Position numbers and translations under genes: made by a program. DNA of 64,000 bases from DASSUW01 sp963789005 (GTDB lineage Bacteria; Actinomycetota; Thermoleophilia; Solirubrobacterales; Solirubrobacteraceae). This document shows, piece after piece, positions 40,410 through 49,215 of the stretch (position 1 is the first letter of the stretch; the number at the start of each line of letters is the position of its first letter). The notes beneath the pieces are model-generated. The model was not told where the DNA came from, ran no database searches, and worked only from the letters and a program-made list of their open reading frames with translations. Where the stretch lies: positions 573,928 through 637,927 of the forward strand of contig CAWBIZ010000005.1 in the NCBI GenBank assembly GCA_963789005.1, read 5' to 3'.

Positions 40410-41522
40410 ATGCGATCGAGGCTCGCCGCCGCAGTAGCGCTCACGCTGGCCACCGCGTTGCTCGCTGCTGCCCCGGCGGCGGCCGGCGGGCGGTCGCTGG
40501 ACCTGGAGTTCCGCGGCCAGGCGATCGTCCCCACCGGGACGATGTTCGAGGGCACGACGGTCGGTGGGCTGTCGTCGATCACCTACGACTCGCGACGCCG
40601 CATCTTCTACGCGATCTCCGACGATCAGGGCCAGCTCCAGCCGGCGCGGTTCTACACCGTCGGGCTCGACATCCGCGACGGGCGGCTGGCCGACGGTGAC
40701 GTGCGCTTCACCGACGTGACGACGCTGCTGGCGCCCGACGGGCTGCCGTACCCGCCCTTCAGCCTCGATCCCGAAGGGCTGGCGCTGACCAAGAATCGCC
40801 AGCTCATCGTCACCTCCGAGGGCCTGCCGAACACCCTGATCGACCCGTTCGTCCGGCGCTACTCGCTGGACGGGTCGTTCCTGAACTCACTGCCGGTGCC
40901 GCAGCCGTTCCTGGCGAGCGCCGATCGCATGAGCGGCGTAAGGCCGAACCTGGGCTTCGAGAGCGCCGGCGCGGCCCGGCACAGCCGCTACGCGTTCACC
41001 GCCACCGAGAACGCGCTCTACCAGGACGGGCCGCTCGCGACCGTCGCCAACGGCAGCCCGGCGCGGATCCTGCGCTACGACCTGCGCAAGGGCCGGCTCG
41101 ATCGTCAGTGGGTCTACGAGACCGACCCGGTCGCCCAGCCGCCCGTGCCCGCCACACAGTTCTCGGTCAACGGGCTCGTCGAGCTCCTGCCGCTCGACGA
41201 CGACTCGCTGATCGCGATGGAGCGGTCGTTCTCGGTCGGCGCGCCCGGGACCGGCAACTCGATCGAGCTCTACGAGGTCTCGCTGCGCCGCGCGACCAAC
41301 GTCAACGGCGTCGCCAGCCTCCAGGACCTCGAGCGCGTCCGCCCGGCGCGCAAGCGGCTGCTGCTCGACCTCGACGAGCTCGGCATCCCGCTCGACAACG
41401 TCGAGGGCATGACCTTCGGCCCCCGCCTCAAGGGCGGCCGGCGGTCGGTCGTGCTCGTCAGCGACAACAACTTCGCCGCCGCCCAGTTCACGCAGTTCCT
41501 GCTGTTCGCGCTCGACGACTAG
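40410..41522 (+). CDS. Secreted esterase-like / phytase-like protein
   Basis: 370 residues. Signal peptide LAAAVALTLATALLAAAPAAAG at residues ~5-26. The mature protein is a six-bladed propeller of the phytase-like family (PF13449 type): GGLSSITYDSRRRIFYAISD, PFSLDPEGLALTKNRQLIVT, GFESAGAARHSRYAFTATE, NGLVELLPLDDDSLIAMERS, DNVEGMTFGPRLKGG, VLVSDNNF. It would act outside the membrane, perhaps on phosphate esters. Confidence 0.85.
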   Translation: MRSRLAAAVALTLATALLAAAPAAAGGRSLDLEFRGQAIVPTGTMFEGTTVGGLSSITYDSRRRIFYAISDDQGQLQPARFYTVGLDIRDGRLADGDVRFTDVTTLLAPDGLPYPPFSLDPEGLALTKNRQLIVTSEGLPNTLIDPFVRRYSLDGSFLNSLPVPQPFLASADRMSGVRPNLGFESAGAARHSRYAFTATENALYQDGPLATVANGSPARILRYDLRKGRLDRQWVYETDPVAQPPVPATQFSVNGLVELLPLDDDSLIAMERSFSVGAPGTGNSIELYEVSLRRATNVNGVASLQDLERVRPARKRLLLDLDELGIPLDNVEGMTFGPRLKGGRRSVVLVSDNNFAAAQFTQFLLFALDD

Positions 41523-41528
41523 CGCGAC

Positions 41529-42380
41529 TCAGGCACCGGCCGCCAGCGCCACCACGCCCGCGAGCGTCACCAGCACGCCGGCGTTCTGCGCGCGGTTCAG
41601 CCGCTCGTGCAGCACGGCGCGGGCCAGGAGCACGGTCACGGCCGGATAGAGGGCGCCGAGCACGCCGACGACGCTCAGAAGCCCCCTGCCGGTGGCGAGC
41701 ACGAAGAGCAGGTTGGCGAGCAGGTCGAGGAGGCCGATCGAAGCGACGGCCACGAGGTCGATCGGCGCTCTCGGCAGCGCCGGCCACCGCACCACGCACG
41801 CGGCCAGGATGAGGAGCACCTCGGGAGCGCGCGCCGCGAGCAGCACCCAGGCGACGTCGGCGCGCTCCTCCGCCCGGTCCATGCCGGCGAAGAACGACCC
41901 GAAGCCGACCGCGGCCACCAGCGCGAGGAGCACGGCCGACCGGTTGTTCCGGCGGGTCTGCGCGTCGGCGGCCCCGGTCTCACGCGCGGCGAGCATGACG
42001 CCGATCAGCGCCAGCGCCATGCCCGCCACCTGCACCGCCCGCGGCCGCTCGCCCGAGACGAGCCCGACCAGCACGGGCACCGCCGCGCCGGTGGCCGAGA
42101 CGGGCGCGACGATGCTCATCGTCCCGATCGCCAGCGCCCGGTAGAACGCGGTCAGGGCGACGATGCCGAGCGCCCCCGACCCGGCCGCGATCGCCGTCGC
42201 CGTCGCGTCGTGCTCGATCGGGACCCCGGCCGCGACGGCCACGAGCAGCGCGGCGAGCGCGACGCTCTGAGAGAGCAGGAGCACGGCCAGCAGCGCGTTC
42301 CGCCGGCTCTGGAGGCCACCCATGAAGTCCGCCAGGCCCCACGACAGCGAGGAAGCGAGGGCGAGCAGGGCGGCCACCAT
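41529..42380 (-). CDS. EamA/DMT-family transporter
   Basis: 283 residues from the ATG at 42380. Ten membrane helices, two EamA repeats: LASSLSWGLADFMGGLQSRR, LTAFYRALAIGTMSIVAPVS, then LSVVGVLGALYPAVTVLLAR and VLHERLNRAQNAGVLVTLAG. Convergent with the phytase-like gene. Resembles the transporter at 15918 in its FYRAL and HERL motifs. Confidence 0.88.
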   Translation of the reverse strand: MVAALLALASSLSWGLADFMGGLQSRRNALLAVLLLSQSVALAALLVAVAAGVPIEHDATATAIAAGSGALGIVALTAFYRALAIGTMSIVAPVSATGAAVPVLVGLVSGERPRAVQVAGMALALIGVMLAARETGAADAQTRRNNRSAVLLALVAAVGFGSFFAGMDRAEERADVAWVLLAARAPEVLLILAACVVRWPALPRAPIDLVAVASIGLLDLLANLLFVLATGRGLLSVVGVLGALYPAVTVLLARAVLHERLNRAQNAGVLVTLAGVVALAAGA

Positions 42381-42396
42381 GGGCCGCCAGGCTACG

Positions 42397-43201
42397 TCAC
42401 GGGTCGACCCGCCCCTCGAAGACGGCGAAGACCGCGCCCTGCGGATCGAGGGCGATGGCGATGCTGCTGGGACCCGGGAGCGGCAGCGGCCCGACCAGCA
42501 CGCCGCCGTCGAGCTCGCGGATCCGGTCGACGATCGCCTCGGCCGACTCGACCGTGAAGTACGGGCGCCAGTGCGGGGGCTCGCCGGGCTGCGCATCCGA
42601 GAGCGTCGCGTTGAGCGTGCCGCGATTGCTCGCGGACACGATCAGCGGGCCGCCGGGTCCCGTGTCGACCTGCTCCGTCGTCCAGCCGAAGGCGGCCTCG
42701 TAGAACGCCCGGGCCTCGTCGACGTCGGTCGTCGCGAGCTCGTTCATGGTGAGGCAGCCGATGTCGTTGACACGCTCGGCCCCGATCCGCGCCCGCGGCT
42801 CCCAGACCGCGAACACGGCGCCCTGCGGATCCTTGAGGATGGCCATGCGGCCGGCGTCGAGCACGTCGAAGGCGTCGTTGACGGCCTCCCCTCCGAGCTC
42901 CTTGACGCGCGCGGTGGCGGCGTCCGCGTCGGCGACGGTGACGTAGCTCGTCCAGTTCGGCGGCGCTCCCCGCTCTTGCATCTCCGGCGTCATCTCGAAG
43001 ATCCCGCAGACGTCGTCGCCGTCGATGCGGCACATCGTGTACACGGCGCCGCCGCCGGCGTCGGTGTCCTCGGTCTCCCAGCCGAACAGGCCGGTGTAGA
43101 ACGCCTTGGCGGCGTGCGGCGTCCGTGGTGGCCAGGTCGACCCACGAGAAGGTGCCCGGCGTGTAGCTCGTCGCGCTGTCCCATGCTGGAAAGCCTCTCA
43201 T
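42397..43201 (-). pseudogene. Two-domain VOC protein with an N-terminal frameshift
   Basis: Reading from the ATG at 43201 gives MRGFPAWDSATSYTPGTFSW, VDLATTDA, then an extra base near 43115 shifts the frame. The rest continues as AAKAFYTGLFGWETEDTDAG and then through two VOC modules to 42397 (SYVTVADADAATARVKELGG; NELATTDVDEARAFYEAAFG; PYFTVESAEAIVDRIRELDG). One base less restores a ~267-residue protein. The part from 43044 onward remains translatable from an internal start. Possible sequencing error. Confidence 0.8.
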
Positions 43202-43337
43202 GCGCGCCAGACGGGTCAGGTTCCAGACCAGTCGGATTCGGGCGCGCAAAAAAAGTTCGCCGGGTGCCGGCACGTTGATGGCACGAACATCGCTTCTGCG
43301 GTGCGAGTCGGATACGGACGATCCAAGGAGGATCAAC

Positions 43338-44467
43338 ATGTCCAGGGGAGGGTGTACGAAGGTTGCGTTGCGGGGGACGGCGGCGCTTGCCGGCGCCGCC
43401 GGAATGCTGGGACTCGCCGCTCAGGCGGCGGCTGCAGATCCCACGCTGCTCGGCCAGTGGCGGTTCGATGAGAGCGGCGGGCAGGTGGCCGTCGACGACG
43501 GCCCGCAACAGCTCAGCGGCATGCTGGGATCCGCCGATGTGCCCGACGCGGCGGACCCGGGACGGATCGACGGTGCCTCCGGGCGCGCGCTGCGCTTCGA
43601 CGGCAGCGCGTTCGTCCGCCTGCCGGACACCTCGACGCTCGCGGTGCAGACGCTCTCGGCCGAGGCCGTCGTGCGCGCCGACGCCAGCCCGGGTCGTGGC
43701 GCTACCTGGTGTCGCGCGGCGGGCAGGGGTGCCTGGCGGGCTCCTACGGCCTGTACACCGCGGCAGCCGGCGGGATCGCGCTCTACGTCTTCGACGGAGC
43801 GCGGTTCGTCGTCTCGGCCACCGCCCGGCCCGAGGACGTCTGGAACGGCGCGTGGCATCACGTCGCGGGCACCTTCGACGGCGGCGCGCTGCGGCTGTAC
43901 GTCGACGGCCGCCCGGTCGGCGCGCCGATGGCTGCGCCCCTGCGGATCGCGTACGACGGCGTCTCGACGCGCGCGTCGTTCGGTCAGTACGTCGGCGCCT
44001 GCGAGCTGAGCTTCCGCGGCGACATGGACCTGGTGCGGCTGTGGTCGGGCGCACGGCCACCGGGGGACATCGCCCAGACCGCCCCCGGGATTCCTCCCGC
44101 TCCCCCGGGCGCGCCACCGCTGCCGGCAGCCGCCGAAGGGACGATCCTCGCCGCCGGCGACGCGGCTCTGCCGGGACCCGGCTCACAAGCGGGTCGCCCA
44201 CGAGCCTGCGTGGTGCGCGTCCTGCGCCGGCGCGCGGCCGGGAAGCGACGCGCCGTCGTGCACGTGCGCGTGACCATGCGCAAGCGGCCGCTGCGAGGCA
44301 CTCGCGTCGTCGCGCGGCGCGCCGGCAGGTCCAAAGTGCTCGCGAGCGAGCGGACCAACGCGAAGGGCCGTGCTCGGCTGGCGCTGCGTGCGCCGCGCTC
44401 CGGACGCGTGAGCATCACCGCGAAGGGACGCCCGCGGTGCACGCCTGCGCGCGTGCGCGTCCGATGA
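43338..44467 (+). pseudogene. Secreted LamG/concanavalin-like protein with a frameshift
   Basis: Starts at the ATG 43338 behind an AAGGAGG site, with a signal peptide (ALAGAAGMLGLAAQAAAA). The LamG-like domain begins LLGQWRFDESGG, GRALRFDGSAFVRLPDTST, then loses its frame near 43691-43694, where one base seems to be missing. It resumes as WRYLVSRGGQGCLAGSYGLY, WHHVAGTFDGGALRLYVDGR and a Ca-lectin-like end DMDLVRLWSGA. A Pro-rich linker and a basic Ig-like C-terminal domain (VHVRVTMRKRPLRGTRVVAR) follow. Role: extracellular carbohydrate or surface binding, inferred. Confidence 0.75.
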
Positions 44468-44477
44468 GCCGCGTACG

Positions 44478-45599
44478 TCAGCCCGTCTTGGCGCCGGATG
44501 CCGTCGTCGGCGGGGTGACCGACGCGCGCAGCCGTCGGGCGGCGTGGGCGGTCGCGGCCTTGATGCGGAGATCGCGCGCCGGCGGCGGGCCGAAGACCTG
44601 CTCGACCGTCAGCGTCGCCTGGGCCACCTCGCTGATGACCGCGCGGTGCCACAGCAGGTCGGCCCATTCGTGCAGGCGCGTGCGCATGGTCAGGACGACC
44701 GAGCCGCGGGTGATCCCGAGCGCGCCGATCGCGGCGACCGCGGCGGACGCGAGCCCCGACTGGACGAGGCTCTCCTCGTACCAGGCGACGGCCTTGGGCG
44801 CCGCGAGGATCAGCAGCGTCAGCGCGGCCACCAGCGGCGGCAGCCACATGCGGTAGCGCTTCCAGGCGAGGTCGCGCAGCGTGTCCCGGACGTGGGCGCG
44901 CTGCTCGTCGCCCAGGTACGCCTCGGGCTGCTTGTCGCCCGCGATCAGCTGGCGCCAGATCACGGTCTGCCGGCGGAGGCCCTTGCGCACGTTCTCGAGC
45001 CGAGGCAGGTCGTCCGCCTCGATGCGCTTGCCGACCTCGTCGCGCCAGCTGTCGAGCTGCTCGCGCACGACGCTGACGGCCGTCGCGTCGAGCCGCGACT
45101 GCAGGTCGTCGAGCAGCTTCTTCAGGCGCTCGATGCGGCCCTCGTCGAACACGCGCTGCCAGACCAGGGCGTGGTCGGCGCCGGGCTCGCGATAGCCGCG
45201 GCACACGCGGCCATACGTGTCGGACAGCCCGTTGCCGAGCTCATAGGCCTTGCCGAGGGCCTCGTTCATCGACCACAGGTCCTTGTTGATCTCCACGTGG
45301 CACGCGCGAAGCTGCGTACGGAAGGCCTCGCGCTGCACGTGGCCCTCGGCGCTCTCGCGTGCGGCGGCGACCAGCGCCGCGAGCGACGCGGGCTTCGACG
45401 TCACGCCCGCGCGCTTGGCGTCCCCGGCCGCAGCGCGCAGCTGAAGCTCGAGCTGATCGGCCCGCGCGAGGCCGCTGTGGGCGGGCAGCAGCGTGTCCGG
45501 CGAGCAGTCGTGGTCGTCGTCGACGAGCGAGTACAGCTCTGCGACGCGCCAGCCGAGCGCCACCGCGGCGGCGAGGTCGGCGTCCTGTAGCGGGCTCAT
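44478..45599 (-). CDS. Hypothetical protein with helical domain and two C-terminal membrane spans
   Basis: 373 residues. Residues 1-250 are mostly charged helices (SPLQDADLAAAVALGWRVAE, KDLWSMNEALGKAYELGNGL, RIERLKKLLDDLQSRLDATA). Two hydrophobic segments follow (MWLPPLVAALTLLILAAPKA and GLASAAVAAIGALGITRGS), then a cytoplasmic tail. No family recognised. It ends 11 bases from the convergent LamG gene. Confidence 0.7.
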   Translation of the reverse strand: MSPLQDADLAAAVALGWRVAELYSLVDDDHDCSPDTLLPAHSGLARADQLELQLRAAAGDAKRAGVTSKPASLAALVAAARESAEGHVQREAFRTQLRACHVEINKDLWSMNEALGKAYELGNGLSDTYGRVCRGYREPGADHALVWQRVFDEGRIERLKKLLDDLQSRLDATAVSVVREQLDSWRDEVGKRIEADDLPRLENVRKGLRRQTVIWRQLIAGDKQPEAYLGDEQRAHVRDTLRDLAWKRYRMWLPPLVAALTLLILAAPKAVAWYEESLVQSGLASAAVAAIGALGITRGSVVLTMRTRLHEWADLLWHRAVISEVAQATLTVEQVFGPPPARDLRIKAATAHAARRLRASVTPPTTASGAKTG

Positions 45600-45682
45600 T
45601 GCTTCATCTCCGGTCGGTGGACGGCCCGTACTCTCCGCCCCGACCCTTGCCGCGGACTTGCAGGGAACTTTCAGCTGGCTCT

Positions 45683-46549
45683 TCAGGGGGACTGCGGCAG
45701 CTTGGCGGGCTTGCGCCGCCTCGCCGGAGCCGAGGGCGGCGGCACGACCGGGCCGATGTCCCCGTCCGGCGCCTCGTCGAGGTCGACCATCACCGGCGCA
45801 TGGTCGCTCGGCCCGCTGCCCTTGCGCGCGTGGCGGTCGATCCAGGCGGCCTTCACCCGGTCGGCCACGGGGGCGCTGGCCAGGATCAGGTCGATCCGCA
45901 TCCCGAGGTCCTGGTGGAACATGCCCGCCCGGTAGTCCCAGTACGTGAAGACGCGATCCTCGTCGGGCCAGCGGTCGCGCACGACGTCATGCAGGCCGAG
46001 GCCCTGCAGCTGGGCCAGCGCGGCCCGCTCGGGTGGCGTGACGTGCGTCTGGCCGATGTAGGCCTCGGGGTCGAAGACGTCGTCGTCGGTGGGCGCGATG
46101 TTCATGTCGCCGGCGACGACGATGGCCTTCGGGCCGGCTTCCACCAACTCCCGCAGCGACGCCAGCCACGCGAGCTTGTAGGCGTAGTGCTCGGAGTCGG
46201 GCACGCGGCCGTTCGGCACGTAGACCGAGACGACCCGGACGCCGCCGCACGTGGCCGAGATGGCGCGCGCCTCGAGGTGCGGGAAGCCGGGCGCGCCCTC
46301 GAGCCCTGCGACCACGTCGTCCAGGCCCACGCGCGAGAGGATCGCGACGCCGTTCCAGGACGGCTCGCCATGGGCGGCGACCTCGTATCCGCGCTCTGCG
46401 AGCGGCGCGGCGAGCAGCTCGGTGAGTGCGTCGTCGGCGAGCTTCGTCTCCTGCAGGCACACGACGTCCGGCTGCCGCTCGTCCAGCCACGGCAGCAACC
46501 GTGGCATCCGCTGCTTGACCGAGTTGACGTTCCAGGTCGCGATCCGCAC
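45683..46549 (-). CDS. xthA: Exodeoxyribonuclease III / AP endonuclease
   Basis: 288 residues. Motifs of the ExoIII family are complete: MRIATWNVNSVKQR, the metal-binding Glu in CLQETKL, VSVYVPNGR, VAGDMNIAP (Asp and Asn), RIDLILAS and GPSDHAPVMVDL with the terminal His. The enzyme cuts at abasic sites and degrades 3' ends. A basic Pro-rich tail is added at the C-terminus. Confidence 0.94.
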   Translation of the reverse strand: MRIATWNVNSVKQRMPRLLPWLDERQPDVVCLQETKLADDALTELLAAPLAERGYEVAAHGEPSWNGVAILSRVGLDDVVAGLEGAPGFPHLEARAISATCGGVRVVSVYVPNGRVPDSEHYAYKLAWLASLRELVEAGPKAIVVAGDMNIAPTDDDVFDPEAYIGQTHVTPPERAALAQLQGLGLHDVVRDRWPDEDRVFTYWDYRAGMFHQDLGMRIDLILASAPVADRVKAAWIDRHARKGSGPSDHAPVMVDLDEAPDGDIGPVVPPPSAPARRRKPAKLPQSP

Positions 46550-46559
46550 CTACCTCACG

Positions 46560-46694
46560 CTACCGCGCTCCCCAGCGGGCGAGGCTAGGCGGCAGCCCGA
46601 GCAGATGATGCGTCACCGCGGTCCAGCCGCGCGTCGTGATCAGCGGCCGCAGCAGGGCGTGCCAGGAGGATGCGGATGCGAGCGTCGTGTCCAT
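46560..46694 (-). CDS. Possible 44-residue small protein upstream of xthA
   Basis: A short frame from the ATG at 46694 ending 11 bases before xthA: MDTTLASASSWHALLRPLIT, TRGWTAVTHHLLGLPPSLAR, WGAR. One amphipathic or weakly hydrophobic segment. No clear ribosome-binding site. The pattern RGWxAVxHHLLGLPxxLA recalls the start of membrane sensor domains, so it may be a decayed fragment rather than a gene. Confidence 0.25.
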   Translation of the reverse strand: MDTTLASASSWHALLRPLITTRGWTAVTHHLLGLPPSLARWGAR

Positions 46695-46723
46695 GCGACC
46701 GATGATCGATCCGGGCGGAGCGG

Positions 46724-46748
46724 TCCGGGGCGCCGCAGGCGCCCCGGA
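46724..46748 (-). terminator. Strong GC hairpin after gene 46758-47153
   Basis: A perfect 11-bp stem (TCCGGGGCGCC and GGCGCCCCGGA) with a GCA loop, about ten bases past the stop codon of the leftward gene. No U-run, but stem strength and position suggest a terminator. Confidence 0.6.
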
Positions 46749-46757
46749 TAGTTCCCG

Positions 46758-47153
46758 TCAGCCGCCGTTGTGCGCGCCGGCGAGCGCGTGTCCGCCGATG
46801 CCGACCTTGCCGACAGCTTCGGTGTACATCGCCATCTCTCGGGGCACCCTCTCCCCCGTCACAGCCGGCACGACGCCGAAGTTGTCGACGATCAGACTTG
46901 CGTCGATGCTCGCCCGGCGGAACTCCTCGTCGTCGGCCAGCGCGGCGCACTGCGCCTCGCTGCCGTGGACCATGAAGAACCCGCCGAGGTCACCGCCGTG
47001 CGGATCGAGGAGCGCGACGTCCATCCCATCGATTCGGCCGTCGGATTGCATGCGGCCGAACATGTCGACGAACGCGCCGAACACCTCGATCGCGCGTTCC
47101 TCGCGGCCGCGTACAGGCGTGCCGAACCCGACGAACAGGGCCCGATCAGTCAT
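46758..47153 (-). CDS. Conserved hypothetical protein (alpha-beta barrel-like)
   Basis: 131 residues from the ATG at 47153, preceded by a GGAAGGAG ribosome-binding site. ALFVGFGTPVRGREERAIEV, GRMQSDGRIDGMDVALLDPH, GGFFMVHGSEAQCAALADDE, EFRRASIDASLIVDNFGVVP. The strand-helix pattern resembles dimeric ferredoxin-like barrels. I recall similar actinobacterial proteins without known function. Confidence 0.75.
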   Translation of the reverse strand: MTDRALFVGFGTPVRGREERAIEVFGAFVDMFGRMQSDGRIDGMDVALLDPHGGDLGGFFMVHGSEAQCAALADDEEFRRASIDASLIVDNFGVVPAVTGERVPREMAMYTEAVGKVGIGGHALAGAHNGG

Positions 47154-47227
47154 GACGACTCCTTCCTGTCGCTCGACCATGCGAACTTCTCAGATGACCC
47201 CGCACGGCGCAAGCGTCGATCGTCCAA

Positions 47228-48112
47228 CTACTCCAGCGCCTTCTCGAGCCAGTGGTCGGCGAACGGCTCCTCGTTGAAGGCGGGCACCTCGACCCAGCCG
47301 GCCGAGCGGTAGAGGGCGAGCGCCTCGGCGAGGACCGCGCTCGTCTCGATGTGCGCGACGCGAGCGCCGCCGGCGCGTGCGCACGCCTCGAGCGTCTCGA
47401 GCAGGCGGCGGCCGAGCCCGAGCCCGCGCGCCGCCGGTGCGATCCACATCCGCTTGATCTCGGCCGGTGCGTCGGTGTGGTGCTTGACGCCGCCGCAGCC
47501 GATCGGCTCGCCGTGCAGATAGGCGACGAAGAACTCCCCGGCGGGCGGCCTGACCTCGTGCGGCAGGGCGGTCGCGCCCACCGACGGGTCGAAGCCGCGC
47601 TCCGAGCGCCGGTTGAGCTCCGCGACGTACTCCGCGAGGCAGTACCGCGCATCCCGGTGCTCGGGATCGACGGGCCTGATCTCGACGCTCGCCGCGGTCA
47701 GCAGGCGCTCGACGTCACGCATGGCGGCGAGCAGTCGCTCCTGCTGCTCCGGAGTAAGTGGCTGGAGCAGCGAGCGCGCGAGCTCGTTCGAGCGCTCGTC
47801 GAGTGCGGCGCGTTCGGCACGCCCGGCCGCGGTGAGGCGAGCCACGCGGATCCGCCGGTCGCTGGCGCTCGCCGCCAGCGTGACCAGCCCGGCATCCTCG
47901 AGCGAGCGCAGCAGGCGGCTCAGGTAGCCGGAGTCGAGCCCTAGCCGCGACCGCAGGAGGCGGACCTCGCAGCCGTCGAGCCCGATCTCCCAGAGCAGCC
48001 GGGCTTCTCCGAGCGGCCGCTCGAGCCCCAGGAAGCGGTCGTCGAGCGCCCCGACGCGTTCGGTGACCGTGCGGTTGAAGCGGCGGACCTGCTCGACCAT
48101 CGCCTCGGTCAT
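47228..48112 (-). CDS. Fusion of a MarR-type regulator and a GNAT acetyltransferase
   Basis: 294 residues. Residues 1-~140 are a MarR winged helix: LGEARLLWEIG, LRSRLGLDSGYLSRLLRSLE, DAGLVTLAASASDRRIRVAR. Residues ~145-294 are a GNAT domain: IRPVDPEHRDARYCLAEYVA, GGVKHHTDAPAEIKRMWIAP, ARGLGLGRRLLETLEACA, ALALYRSAGWVEV. This combined architecture is known in actinobacteria. A 26-bp palindrome covers its start codon, suggesting autorepression. Divergent from the LigD polymerase gene. Confidence 0.9.
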   Translation of the reverse strand: MTEAMVEQVRRFNRTVTERVGALDDRFLGLERPLGEARLLWEIGLDGCEVRLLRSRLGLDSGYLSRLLRSLEDAGLVTLAASASDRRIRVARLTAAGRAERAALDERSNELARSLLQPLTPEQQERLLAAMRDVERLLTAASVEIRPVDPEHRDARYCLAEYVAELNRRSERGFDPSVGATALPHEVRPPAGEFFVAYLHGEPIGCGGVKHHTDAPAEIKRMWIAPAARGLGLGRRLLETLEACARAGGARVAHIETSAVLAEALALYRSAGWVEVPAFNEEPFADHWLEKALE

Positions 48113-48135
48113 TCTCTGACTTTAGTCAGAGAATG
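48110..48135. promoter_or_regulatory. 26-bp perfect palindrome over the MarR-GNAT start codon
   Basis: Arms CATTCTCTGACT (48110-48121) and AGTCAGAGAATG (48124-48135) with a 2-base spacer. The left arm includes the start codon of the leftward MarR-GNAT gene; the site is 41 bases from the GTG of the rightward LigD polymerase gene. Length and symmetry fit a MarR-type operator. Confidence 0.75.
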
Positions 48136-48176
48136 CCTTGCGAGCAACCGGTGCCGAGCGAGCTACGGTCAGGTTC

Positions 48177-49193
48177 GTGGCCGATGACGAGGAGCTGCTC
48201 GAGCTCGACGGGCGTGAGGTCCGGCTGTCGAGTCCCGGCAAGGTGCTGTTTCCCGAGCGCGGCGAGACCAAGCGCGACCTGGTCGACTACTACCTGCGCG
48301 TGAGCGAGCCGCTGCTGCGGACGATGGGCGGCCGTCCGGTGCTCATGGAGCGCTATCCGCGCGGGGCCGGAGGACCGTCGTTCTTCCAGAAGCGGGTTCC
48401 GAAGAACGCGCCCGAGTGGCTGGAGACGACGACCGTGATGACGGTCAACGGCACGCCGTCGCGAGCGCTCGTGATCGCCGACCGCGCGCACGTCGTGTGG
48501 GCGATCAACCTCGGCTGCCTCGGCTTCCACGTCTGGCCGTACCGCGCCGAGGAACCGGCGCACTGCGACGAGCTGCGCCTCGACCTCGACCCGCAGCCGG
48601 GCACGGACTTCTCTGACATCCGCCGGGCGGCCGCCGAGCTCAAGGGCCTGCTCGACGAGCTCGGCATCGTCGGCTACCCGAAGACGACGGGCAATCGCGG
48701 CCTGCACGTCTACGTCCGTTTGCTGCCGCGCTGGGACTCGTACGCGGTCCGCTCCGCCGCGGTGGCGGTCGCCCGCGAGCTCGAGCGCCGGCGGGCGGAC
48801 GTGATCACGGCGGCGTGGTGGAAGGAGGAGCGAGGCGAGCGGATCTTCGTCGACTACAACCAGAACGCCCCGCACAAGACCGTCTTCGGAGCCTGGGGAG
48901 CCCGAGCCCGCCCGGGAGGCCAGGTCTCCGCCCCGCTGCGCTGGGAGGAGGTCGCCGAGCTGCACCCGGACGACCTCACCCTCGCCACGGTCCCCGACCG
49001 CCTCGACCAGCTCGGCGACCCGTGGGAGGACATCGACGACGCCCCGCAGTCGCTCGAACCCCTACTCGAGATGCACGACCGAGACCGCGCTGCAGGCCTC
49101 CTCGACGCCCCCTGGCCACCGGTCTATCCCAAGATGCCCGACGAGCCGCCCCGGGTCGCCCCCAGCCGCGCCCGAAAGCCCCCGCCCGACTAG
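48177..49193 (+). CDS. LigD polymerase domain (non-homologous end-joining primase-polymerase)
   Basis: 338 residues from the GTG at 48177; a TTG at 48138 is an alternative but lies in the operator. Typical LigD-Pol: VRLSSPGKVLFPERGETKRD, GGPSFFQKRVPKNAPEWL, WAINLGCLGFHVWPYRAE, the metal-binding LDLDPQPG, TGNRGLHVYVRL and FVDYNQNAPHKTVFGAW. The protein adds nucleotides at double-strand break ends. The ligase module is a separate gene at 36702. The C-terminus is a Pro/Arg-rich tail. Confidence 0.92.
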   Translation: MADDEELLELDGREVRLSSPGKVLFPERGETKRDLVDYYLRVSEPLLRTMGGRPVLMERYPRGAGGPSFFQKRVPKNAPEWLETTTVMTVNGTPSRALVIADRAHVVWAINLGCLGFHVWPYRAEEPAHCDELRLDLDPQPGTDFSDIRRAAAELKGLLDELGIVGYPKTTGNRGLHVYVRLLPRWDSYAVRSAAVAVARELERRRADVITAAWWKEERGERIFVDYNQNAPHKTVFGAWGARARPGGQVSAPLRWEEVAELHPDDLTLATVPDRLDQLGDPWEDIDDAPQSLEPLLEMHDRDRAAGLLDAPWPPVYPKMPDEPPRVAPSRARKPPPD

Positions 49194-49197
49194 CCCG

Positions 49198-49215
49198 ACG
49201 TTCCCGCGGGAACGT
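49198..49215. repeat. Palindromic repeat, copy 1
   Basis: A perfect 18-bp palindrome ACGTTCCCGCGGGAACGT, five bases after the LigD-Pol stop codon and preceded by CCCGAC. It may serve as a terminator hairpin, but two related copies occur at 49628 and 52972, so it belongs to a small dispersed repeat family. Confidence 0.75.
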
